From: Chloroflexota bacterium | GTDB taxonomy: Bacteria; Chloroflexota; Limnocylindria; Limnocylindrales; CSP1-4 | Length of the DNA: 5,709 bases | Direction of reading: 5' to 3' | Assembly: GCA_021786915.1 (NCBI GenBank) | Contig: JAJYMP010000237.1 | Coordinates: 1-5,709, forward strand | Shown here: piece by piece, positions 1 through 5,322 of the stretch | Position numbering within the stretch: the first letter of the stretch is position 1 | Layout of the letters: each line of letters begins with the position of its first letter | The notes under the pieces: generated by a model | Databases searched by the model: none | Seen by the model: the letters and a program-made list of their open reading frames with translations, nothing else | Told to the model about the DNA's origin: nothing | Translations under genes and position numbers: made by a program

Positions 1-368
1 GGCCGCGCCACGGGGGAGCGCCGGAGCCGCTGCGCGATCACCTCGGGGCGCACGTCGAGCCACGCCACGCGGCGCCCGCGGAACAGGGACCAGCGGTTGC
101 GCGGGTCCACGACCGCCCCGCCGCCGGGCGAGATCACGCGCCGGAGCGCCGAACCCGCGTCAGCCGGCCCGAGCGCCGCCACGGCCGCTCGCTCGCGGCG
201 CCGGAACCCGGCCTCGCCCTCGTCCGCGAAGATCTCCGGCACACGCGCGCCCGAGGCCCGCTCGATCTCGTCATCGAGGTCGATGAAGGTCGCCCCGTGA
301 CGTGACGCCAACCGCCGCCCGACGGCCGTCTTGCCGCTGCCGGGAAGCCCCACCAGGACGAGGTCCAC
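1..368 (-). CDS. aroK: Shikimate kinase, 3' end cut off by the window edge
   Basis: This gene encodes the ATP-dependent enzyme that phosphorylates shikimate to shikimate 3-phosphate in the cytoplasm. About 122 of the usual ~170 residues are visible. Seen directly: Walker A GLPGSGKT (residues 7-14), the DLDDEIE segment (30-36) with the Asp pair expected to contact Mg and shikimate, FRRRE (55-59) matching the shikimate-binding FRxxE motif, and GGGAV (82-86) matching the shikimate-binding Gly-rich loop. The last visible residues, RRSPVAR followed by the start of a Pro codon, are the beginning of the lid that normally reads R-x-x-RPLL. The start is the GTG at 368-366, four bases after the aroC stop. 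There is no good Shine-Dalgarno sequence and no other in-frame start near the motif, so it is probably translated by coupling to aroC. Family assignment is firm. aroK versus aroL naming is conventional. Confidence 0.93.
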   Translation of the reverse strand, partial: MDLVLVGLPGSGKTAVGRRLASRHGATFIDLDDEIERASGARVPEIFADEGEAGFRRRERAAVAALGPADAGSALRRVISPGGGAVVDPRNRWSLFRGRRVAWLDVRPEVIAQRLRRSPVAR

Positions 369-372
369 GCGC

Positions 373-1632
373 CTATGCCCCGGCGGCGTGCCCGCCCGAT
401 CCGTCACCGGGGACGGGCGGGGCCGGCTGGGCGGCGATTCGCTCGCGGAACCGGCGCAGGTTGTCGACCACCTCGGCCATCGAGTCGCCACCCGTCTTCT
501 CGAGCACGAAGCGGGCGAGCGTGAGCATCACCATCGACTCGCCGATGACGCCCGCCGCGGGCACGACCGAGATGTCGCTGCGCTCGTAGTGCGCCCGGTC
601 GACCGGCTCGCCGGTGATGAGGTCCGACGTGGGCAGCGGGCGGGCCAGCGTGGAGATCGGCTTGACCGCCCCGCGGATCACGATCGGCTCGCCGTTGGTG
701 ACGCCGCCGGTGAGGCCTCCGGCATTGTTGGTGCGGTGGATCCAGCTGCCGTCGTCTCGCCGCCCGTCGATCGCGTCGTGGACCTGCGACCCGAACCGGC
801 GGGTCTGCTCGAACCCCAGCCCGAACTCGACGCCCTTGACGATCTGGATGCTCATGACCGCGGCCGCGAGCGCCGCGTCGAGACGGCGGTCCCAGTGCAC
901 GTAGCTGCCCAGGCCGATGGGCGCGCCGTGGACCACCACCTCGAACACGCCGCCCACCGTGTCGCCGCCGCTGCGCGCCTCGTCGATGCGGGCGATCATC
1001 GCGGCCTCTGCCTCGGCATCCGGGCAGCGGAGCGGCGAGGCGTCGGCGTCCTCGCGCGAGCGGGTGCAGCGCGCCGGGTCCACCGCCACGCCGCCCACCT
1101 CGGCGGTGAACGACCAGACCTCGATCCCGAGCTCGCGCAGGAACGCGCGGGCGATGCCCCCGGCGGCCACCCGGGCGGCGGTCTCCCGCGCGGACGAGCG
1201 CTCCAGCACGTTGCGCACGTCGTTGAAGCCGTACTTGAGGGCGCCCGCAAGGTCGGCGTGGCCGGGCCTGACGCGGGTGATCGGCTGGGCTCGCTTGGTC
1301 CCGCCCTCGGCGAGCGCCGCCAGCTCCGCGGCCTCACCCTCGGACAGACGGCCCACCTGCATCACGCGGGTCCAGTTCTCCCAGTCGCGGTTGGCCACCT
1401 CGAGCAGGATCGGCGAGCCGAGCGTCCGTCCGTGGCGGACGCCGGACAGGATCCGGGCGTGGTCCTTCTCGATCGCCTGCCGGGCGCCGCGGCCATATCC
1501 GCGCTGGCGCCGGGCGAGGTCGACCTCGAGGCCGTCCTCGGTGATCGAGAGGCCCGCGGGCACGCCCTCGACCACCACGCCCAGCGCGGGCCCGTGGCTC
1601 TCGCCCGCCGTGATGAACCGGAAGCGGTCCAC
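373..1632 (-). CDS. aroC: Chorismate synthase
   Basis: Chorismate synthase removes phosphate from 5-enolpyruvylshikimate 3-phosphate to give chorismate and needs reduced FMN. The 419-residue product begins MDRFRFITAGESHGPALG, the first family signature, with His13 at the position of the conserved N-terminal catalytic His. RRQRGYGRG (41-49) carries the conserved FMN/substrate Arg. RPGHADL (122-128) holds the second conserved His, His125. ERSSARETAARVAAGGIARAF (from residue 144) is the second signature, and the TNNAGGLTGG block with KPISTL is the third. GGDSMAE lies near the C-terminus. After that domain there is a Pro/Gly/Ala-rich tail of about 20 residues, which makes the protein slightly long for the family (about 350-400). 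The start is a GTG at 1632-1630, preceded by AGAGGA (1644-1639) with 6-nt spacing. The aroE stop lies 20 bases upstream. The start and family are well supported. Confidence 0.97.
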   Translation of the reverse strand: MDRFRFITAGESHGPALGVVVEGVPAGLSITEDGLEVDLARRQRGYGRGARQAIEKDHARILSGVRHGRTLGSPILLEVANRDWENWTRVMQVGRLSEGEAAELAALAEGGTKRAQPITRVRPGHADLAGALKYGFNDVRNVLERSSARETAARVAAGGIARAFLRELGIEVWSFTAEVGGVAVDPARCTRSREDADASPLRCPDAEAEAAMIARIDEARSGGDTVGGVFEVVVHGAPIGLGSYVHWDRRLDAALAAAVMSIQIVKGVEFGLGFEQTRRFGSQVHDAIDGRRDDGSWIHRTNNAGGLTGGVTNGEPIVIRGAVKPISTLARPLPTSDLITGEPVDRAHYERSDISVVPAAGVIGESMVMLTLARFVLEKTGGDSMAEVVDNLRRFRERIAAQPAPPVPGDGSGGHAAGA

Positions 1633-1652
1633 GCCGTGTCCTCTGGTCCCGC

Positions 1653-2540
1653 TCAGGCGCCCGCGGCCTGGACCGCGCCGGGCTCGCCCTCATTCGAGGT
1701 GACGCCGCCGGCGCGCGCCGCGGTGAGGGCCTCGTGCATGGCCTCGACGGGTGCCGGCTGGCCGGTCCACAGGGTGAAGGCGGCCGCTCCCTGGTGGAGG
1801 AGCATGAGCTCGCCGTCCGCTGTCGTGCAGCCGGCCGAGGCCGCCTCGCGGAGGAGCCGGGTCTGCTTGTAGATCAGGTCCAGCACCATCAGGTCGGGGG
1901 TGAGGATCTCGGCAGGGATGGGCGAGAGATCGTCGGCCAGGCCGATCGAGGTGGCGTTGACCAGGACCTTGGCCTTGGAGAGCTCGGCCTCGATGATCGA
2001 CTCGTGCCAGGGCATCGCGCGCAGGTCCATGTGCGCGGCCGAGCGCCCGAAGTGCTTGACCATCTGCTCGCCGCGGTGGAGGTGGCGGTTGAACACCACC
2101 ACGCGCTGGAAGCCCTCGCGGATGAGCCCGTACACGACGGCCCGAGCGCCGCCGCCGGCCCCCAGCACCACCGCATATCGGGGCATCTTCTGGCGGCCCA
2201 CCATCCGGTCGAGGGCAACCTTGAAGCCCGCCACATCGGTGTTGTGGCCGACGAGCTTGCGCCCGTCGCGGGTGAGGGTGTTGATGGCGCCGGTGGCGTG
2301 CGCCTCCTCGGTTTGCCGGTCCACCATCGGCACGACCCGCTCCTTGTAGGGGATCGTGACGTTGGCGCCCAGGAAGTCGTCGGTGCGCAGCTCCGCGACC
2401 GTCTCCGCCAGGTCGGCCGGGGGGCGATCCCAGAGCTCGTAGCGGGCGTCGATGCCGAGGTGGTCGAACGCCGCCTGCTGCATCGCGCCCGACAGCGAGT
2501 GGGCCACCGGATGGCCGATGAGGACGACTCGCTTCGTCAT
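1653..2540 (-). CDS. aroE: Shikimate dehydrogenase (NADP-dependent family)
   Basis: AroE reduces 3-dehydroshikimate to shikimate. The 295-residue protein has the substrate-binding N-terminal domain with HSLS (14-17; Ser15 and Ser17 fit the shikimate SxS pair), NVTIPYK (60-66) with the catalytic Lys66, INT (86-88) and HNTD (99-102) with the catalytic Asp102. The Rossmann domain follows: VVLGAGGGARAV (124-135), FNRH (150-153) where most NADP-dependent members have NRT, LVNATSIGL, DLIYKQTRLL, and the C-terminal GELMLLHQGAAAFTLWTG block with the conserved Gln. The frame stays open far upstream inside aroA, but ATG 2540 is chosen because it immediately precedes the family N-terminus VVLIGHPVAHS and has AAGGGG (2553-2548) 7 nt before it. 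The ATG overlaps the aroA stop as ATGA, a translational-coupling arrangement. The last ~20 residues form an Ala/Gly-rich tail. Confidence 0.97.
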   Translation of the reverse strand: MTKRVVLIGHPVAHSLSGAMQQAAFDHLGIDARYELWDRPPADLAETVAELRTDDFLGANVTIPYKERVVPMVDRQTEEAHATGAINTLTRDGRKLVGHNTDVAGFKVALDRMVGRQKMPRYAVVLGAGGGARAVVYGLIREGFQRVVVFNRHLHRGEQMVKHFGRSAAHMDLRAMPWHESIIEAELSKAKVLVNATSIGLADDLSPIPAEILTPDLMVLDLIYKQTRLLREAASAGCTTADGELMLLHQGAAAFTLWTGQPAPVEAMHEALTAARAGGVTSNEGEPGAVQAAGA

Positions 2541-3865
2541 GCACGCACCCCTTCGAGTTCGCGGAAGAAGCCTGGGTACGAGATGGCCGCCGACCCGGGT
2601 CGGAGCACGGTCGTCTCGCCTTCGGCGATGAGGCCCGCGACGGCGAACGTCATCGCGAGCCGGTGGTCGTCCAGTGTCTCGGTGACGGCGCCGACCAGCC
2701 GACGCCCGCCATCGATCTCGATGTCGTCGCCCTCGACGCGCACGCGCGCGCCCAGGGCCCCCAGCCCGGCCGCGATCCCGGCGATCCGGTCGGACTCCTT
2801 GTGCCGCAGTTCCCCGGCGCCGCGGATCCGCGTCGTTCCGTCTGCGGCGGCAGCGGCCAGGCACAGCACCGGGATCTCGTCGATCGCCGCCGCAACCTCG
2901 GCCGGGCCGAGGTCCACGGCCCGGAGCCGGCTCGACCGCACCACCAGGTCGGCGAGGGGCTCGCCGTCGGCACCCCGTGGCGCCGGCCGGCTGCGCTCCT
3001 CGATGTCGGCGCCCATGCGCCGCAGGATGTCGATGATGGCACGCCTGGTCGGGTTCGTGCTGACACCTTCGAGCTGCAGCTCGGCATCGGGGTGGATCGC
3101 GCCAGCCACCAGCCAGAACGCCGCGCCCGACGGGTCCGCGGGAACGGTCTCGTCGACGGCGGCCACGAGCGCGGGGCCGGCCAGCCGGACCTCGTGGCGG
3201 CCGTCGTCAAGCGTGGCTTCGGTCACCGGGACGCCGCGCGCGCGGAGCATCCGCTCGGTGTGGTCCCGGGTGGCGATCGCCTCCGTCACGCGGGTCTCGC
3301 CGGGCGCCGCCAGGGCCGCCAGGAGGATCGCCGACTTCACCTGCGCAGACGGGACGGGCGTCGTGTAGTCGATCGGCCGGGGCGCGGCGCACCCGGTCAC
3401 CGCGAGGGGCAGCAGCGTGGCGCCGCCACGACCGGCGAACGAGGCTCCCATGGCCCGCAGGGGCTCCACGACACGGCCCATCGGCCTCCGCCTGAGCGAG
3501 GCGTCGCCGTCGAGGACCGCGAACAGCGGCCGCCCGGCGAGCAGCCCCGCGACGAGCCGCGTCGTCGTGCCGGAGTTGCCGCAGTCGAGGACCCCGTCGG
3601 GCTCGGCGAGTGCGCTCCCGCCGGGCGACACCACGCGGTAGTCGACGCGCCCGCCGTGCTCGGCCACGCGCTCGACCGTCGCGCCCAGGGCCCGCACGAC
3701 GCCCGCGGTCGAGCGGACGTCCTCGCCGTCGCCGGCGGCGGTGATGCGGCTCTCGCCCTCGGCCAGCAGCGCGAGGAGCAGCGCGCGGTGGGAGATCGAC
3801 TTGTCACCGGGCAGCGCAGGACGGCCGCGCAGGCGCGCGGCGGGACGGACGACCAGGTCGTCCAT
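2537..3865 (-). CDS. aroA: 3-phosphoshikimate 1-carboxyvinyltransferase (EPSP synthase)
   Basis: EPSP synthase joins phosphoenolpyruvate and shikimate 3-phosphate and is the target of glyphosate. The 442-residue protein (family usually about 430-450) shows LPGDKSISHRA (18-28) with Lys22 and Ser23, DCGNSGTTTR (94-103) in the PEP-site loop, SLRRRPM (123-129), SAQVK (173-177), RDHTE (200-204), NPTR (271-274), IDEIPV (328-333) with the catalytic Asp329, and LRHKESDR (353-360) with Glu357. DDHRLAM follows near the C-terminus. The GDKS, SAQxK, RxHxE and NxTR motifs together match the set described for class II EPSP synthases. ATG 3865 is preferred over the in-frame ATG 3883: it lies 4 nt after the aroF stop and has AGGG (3877-3874) 8 nt upstream, while ATG 3883 overlaps aroF and lacks a well-spaced ribosome binding site. 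Confidence 0.97.
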   Translation of the reverse strand: MDDLVVRPAARLRGRPALPGDKSISHRALLLALLAEGESRITAAGDGEDVRSTAGVVRALGATVERVAEHGGRVDYRVVSPGGSALAEPDGVLDCGNSGTTTRLVAGLLAGRPLFAVLDGDASLRRRPMGRVVEPLRAMGASFAGRGGATLLPLAVTGCAAPRPIDYTTPVPSAQVKSAILLAALAAPGETRVTEAIATRDHTERMLRARGVPVTEATLDDGRHEVRLAGPALVAAVDETVPADPSGAAFWLVAGAIHPDAELQLEGVSTNPTRRAIIDILRRMGADIEERSRPAPRGADGEPLADLVVRSSRLRAVDLGPAEVAAAIDEIPVLCLAAAAADGTTRIRGAGELRHKESDRIAGIAAGLGALGARVRVEGDDIEIDGGRRLVGAVTETLDDHRLAMTFAVAGLIAEGETTVLRPGSAAISYPGFFRELEGVRA

Positions 3866-3869
3866 CAGG

Positions 3870-4928
3870 TCAGCCCTGCCCATTCCCGGGAGTGGGGAGC
3901 AGGTCGCCGTGGAGGTCGCGGACGTGCTCGTGGACCGCAGTGATGGCGGCCATCATCGAGTCGAACCCCGGGAAGTCCAGCTGCTGCTCGGCGTCGGACA
4001 GCGCCTCGTCGGGCCGCGGGTGGACCTCGACCATGATCCCGTCCGCACCGACCGCCGCCGCGCCGATCGCGAGCGGCTTGACCAGCCAGCGCTTGCCCGT
4101 GGCATGCGACGGGTCGACGACCACAGGCAGGTGCGTGAGGTGGTGGATCAGGGGCACGGCGGTGAGGTCGAGCGTGTTGCGCGTGCTCGTCTCGAACGTC
4201 CGGATGCCGCGCTCGCACAGGATGATCTGGCTGTTGCCGGCCGACGCGATGTACTCGGCGGCCATCAGCCACTCCTCGATCGTGGCGCCGAAGCCCCGCT
4301 TGAGCATCACGGGCCGCCCGGCGCGCCCGCACGCGAGCAGGAGCGAGAAGTTCTGCATGTTGCGCGTGCCGATCTGGAGGATGTCGGCGTACTCGGCGAC
4401 GATGTCGACCTGGTTGGGCTCCATGACCTCGGTGATCACGGGCAGGCCAGTCCGCGCCCGCGACTCGGCCAGGTAGCGCAGGCCCTCCACGCCCAGGCCC
4501 TGGAACGAGTACGGGCTGGTGCGCGGCTTGAAGGCGCCGCCGCGGATGATCGTGGCGCCGTGCGCGGCGACATGGTCGACCGTCTCGAACAGCTGGTCGC
4601 GGCTCTCCACGGAGCAGGGCCCGGCCATCACCGTCAGGCCGCCATCGCCGACCGCCGTGTCCAGCACGCGGATCACGGTGTTCTCGGGATGGAACTCGCG
4701 GCTGACCAGCTTGTACGGCTTCGTGATCGTCTGGACCTGCGCCACGCCCGGCAGGGTCTCGAGGCGCCCGCGCAGCTGCTCGCGGCGCTTGCCGATCTCG
4801 CCCACCACCGCGATCACGGTCCGGTCCGCGCCGGGGTTCTCGAACGGTGTCAGGCCCTCGGCCAGGATCAGGCCCTTGACGCCGTTGACCTCGGCCTCGG
4901 CGGCTCCGGTCCGCATCACCACGAACAT
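3870..4928 (-). CDS. aroF: DAHP synthase, Thermotoga-type with N-terminal regulatory domain
   Basis: This enzyme condenses phosphoenolpyruvate and erythrose 4-phosphate to DAHP, the first step of the pathway. The 352 residues comprise an N-terminal ferredoxin-like domain (about 1-68; MFVVMRTG, then ADRTVIAVVGE) and a class I-beta TIM barrel. Barrel landmarks are KPYKLVSREFHPE (70-82), AGPCSVES (102-109), RGGAFKPRTSPYSFQGLG (129-146), LKRGF, EERGIRTFE-like CERGIRTFE (238-246), VDPSHATGKR (271-280) and VEVHPRPDEALSD (300-312). Cys105, His275, Glu301 and Asp312 correspond, at a constant offset of three, to the metal ligands remembered for the Thermotoga maritima enzyme (Cys102, His272, Glu298, Asp309). 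No chorismate mutase domain is present. The start ATG is backed by AAGGA (4941-4937) and by the family N-terminus. It is the first gene of the operon, behind a probable attenuator. The symbol could equally be aroG; the type is secure. Confidence 0.96.
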   Translation of the reverse strand: MFVVMRTGAAEAEVNGVKGLILAEGLTPFENPGADRTVIAVVGEIGKRREQLRGRLETLPGVAQVQTITKPYKLVSREFHPENTVIRVLDTAVGDGGLTVMAGPCSVESRDQLFETVDHVAAHGATIIRGGAFKPRTSPYSFQGLGVEGLRYLAESRARTGLPVITEVMEPNQVDIVAEYADILQIGTRNMQNFSLLLACGRAGRPVMLKRGFGATIEEWLMAAEYIASAGNSQIILCERGIRTFETSTRNTLDLTAVPLIHHLTHLPVVVDPSHATGKRWLVKPLAIGAAAVGADGIMVEVHPRPDEALSDAEQQLDFPGFDSMMAAITAVHEHVRDLHGDLLPTPGNGQG

Positions 4929-4936
4929 CGGTTGGT

Positions 4937-4941
4937 TCCTT
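4937..4941 (-). promoter_or_regulatory. aroF ribosome binding site
   Basis: AAGGA on the minus strand, 8 nt before ATG 4928, lies downstream of the attenuator-like terminator. Only transcripts that read through the terminator carry it. Confidence 0.8.
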
Positions 4942-4965
4942 GCTGGGTTGGGAGTGCGCTCGCGG

Positions 4966-4997
4966 AAAAGAAAAAGCAGAGGTCTGCGACCTCTGCT
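4966..4997 (-). terminator. Intrinsic terminator in the aroF leader (probable attenuator)
   Basis: On the minus strand AGCAGAGGTC (4997-4988) pairs perfectly with GACCTCTGCT (4984-4975) around the 3-nt loop GCA. The stem runs straight into TTTTTCTTTT (4975-4966). This is the only long T/A tract in the intergenic region of a very GC-rich window. The element works for minus-strand transcription only, because on the plus strand the stem is followed by GCACCCGG. It lies before the aroF ribosome binding site and start codon and after a promoter, with no full-length gene in between. It is therefore placed to control readthrough into the operon rather than to end an upstream gene. Confidence 0.82.
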
Positions 4998-5000
4998 GCA

Positions 5001-5052
5001 CCCGGCACGACCCGCGGACCCGGGCCTAGGCTCCGGGAACGGTCATGCCGGG
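5001..5052 (-). promoter_or_regulatory. Leader RNA hairpin (candidate 1:2 stem of an attenuator)
   Basis: In the minus-strand transcript CCCGGCAUGACC (5052-5041) pairs with GGUCGUGCCGGG (5012-5001): 12 consecutive pairs including one G-U. Inside the 28-nt loop a second 5-bp stem can form (5037-5033 with 5023-5019). The leader ORF stop UGA (5045-5043) lies in the 5' arm, so a ribosome reaching the end of the ORF would physically open the stem. It lies 3 nt upstream of the terminator hairpin. A role as attenuator or pause hairpin is inferred. Confidence 0.6.
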
Positions 5053-5078
5053 CAGATAAAGAGATAGATGGTGTGCAT
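5043..5078 (-). CDS. Putative 11-residue leader peptide of the aro operon (MHTIYLFICPA)
   Basis: A short ORF, ATG CAC ACC ATC TAT CTC TTT ATC TGC CCG GCA TGA, lies between the predicted promoter and the terminator upstream of aroF. It contains one Tyr (TAT, 5066-5064) and one Phe (TTT, 5060-5058) codon, the end products of the pathway that this operon feeds. Every Phe codon I read in the five aro genes and the GGDEF gene is TTC, so TTT stands out. No Shine-Dalgarno sequence is visible. The predicted transcription start is only about 4-6 nt upstream, so translation would be near-leaderless. The stop codon falls inside the 5' arm of the following hairpin. Only one codon of each amino acid is present, weaker than classic leader peptides, so this remains a candidate. 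Confidence 0.5.
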   Translation of the reverse strand: MHTIYLFICPA

Positions 5079-5089
5079 CGGTGCTTGGG

Positions 5090-5118
5090 ACGGTATCGGA
5101 GGCATGCCTGCGCGTCAA
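5090..5118 (-). promoter_or_regulatory. Predicted housekeeping-sigma promoter of the aro operon
   Basis: On the minus strand TTGACG (5118-5113) is followed after exactly 17 bp by TACCGT (5095-5090). The -35 box matches five of six consensus positions. The -10 box keeps the T, A and final T (TANNNT) expected in high-GC genomes. Initiation about 7 nt downstream would place the transcript start near 5084-5082, just before the leader-peptide ATG. The match is by eye and no start-site data are available. Confidence 0.6.
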
Positions 5119-5154
5119 CCCGAAGGGCCGATCGACACCCGAAGGGCCGATCGA
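5118..5154. repeat. Two perfect 18-bp direct repeats abutting the aro promoter -35 box
   Basis: The plus-strand sequence ACCCGAAGGGCCGATCGA occurs at 5118-5135 and again at 5137-5154, identical in all 18 bases and separated by a single base (period 19). The promoter-proximal copy shares its edge base with the -35 box TTGACG. Each copy contains two small symmetric elements, CCCGAAGGG and CGATCG. The placement fits a tandem operator for a regulator contacting RNA polymerase. A simple local duplication is the alternative. No known regulator motif was recognised. Confidence 0.75.
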
Positions 5155-5254
5155 GCCGCGCGCTGCGTCGCGCCTGCCGATGGCCCGCGCGTCCACTTGG
5201 CCACCCTCGAATGGCCCACCCCGTACGAAAGTCCTGTGGTGCGCAGGCGCCCTG

Positions 5255-5284
5255 CCCGCGACGATGCGGGCACGTCGTCGGGGG
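5255..5284 (+). other. Inverted repeat upstream of the GGDEF-family gene
   Basis: CCCGCGACGA (5255-5264) and TCGTCGGGGG (5275-5284) can pair at nine of ten positions around a 10-nt loop. An alternative smaller stem, CCCGC with GCGGG (5255-5259 and 5266-5270), is also possible. It ends about 20 nt before the GGDEF ribosome binding site and has no T tract, so it is not a terminator. It could be an mRNA structure or a protein-binding site, but such repeats also arise by chance at this GC level. Confidence 0.35.
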
Positions 5285-5305
5285 ACAACCGACCACTGTC
5301 GATTC

Positions 5306-5312
5306 GAGGGAG
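5306..5312 (+). promoter_or_regulatory. Ribosome binding site of the GGDEF-family gene
   Basis: GAGGGAG, continuing as AGA, lies 10 nt before ATG 5323. It is a strong Shine-Dalgarno match and decides this start over the second ATG at 5329. Confidence 0.75.
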
Positions 5313-5322
5313 AGACGACGCG

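Larger units (their letters stand above)
4929..5322. other. 394-base divergent intergenic region
   Basis: This region separates the aroF start from the divergent GGDEF-family start. Its aroF-proximal part (4929-5154) is fully occupied on the minus strand by the repeats, promoter, leader ORF, hairpin, terminator and ribosome binding site listed separately. The remainder (5155-5322) must hold the plus-strand promoter, but I found no convincing -35/-10 pair there. I see no tRNA, other RNA gene or further protein gene in it; the open frames across it show no family resemblance. Confidence 0.7.

Noticed and set aside
331..1872. A 513-codon open frame on the plus strand opposite aroC.
   Set aside because: It is antisense to a complete chorismate synthase, and its product is rich in Arg, Ala, His and Asp with no domain. 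Long opposite-strand frames are expected at about 70% GC.
1653..2864. A longer aroE starting at 2864 inside aroA.
   Set aside because: The extra N-terminal residues are Arg-rich out-of-frame aroA sequence. ATG 2540 has a ribosome binding site, an ATGA overlap and the family N-terminus.
3866..3883. The aroA start at ATG 3883.
   Set aside because: It would overlap the aroF end and lacks a properly spaced Shine-Dalgarno, whereas ATG 3865 has AGGG 8 nt upstream and starts right before the conserved domain.
4975..4997. A bidirectional terminator.
   Set aside because: On the plus strand the stem is followed by GCACCCGG, not a T tract, and no plus-strand gene lies upstream of it.
4966..5084. A T-box riboswitch as explanation of the leader terminator.
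   Set aside because: The leader is only about 118 nt, and I see neither a Stem I nor the conserved UGGN-bulge antiterminator sequence.
5118..5154. A CRISPR array from the two identical repeats.
   Set aside because: There are only two 18-bp units with a single-base spacer. There are no spacers and no cas genes.
5197..5229. A plus-strand promoter TTGGCC ... TACGAA for the GGDEF-family gene.
   Set aside because: The spacing is 21 bp and both boxes are poor matches, which is not enough to call.
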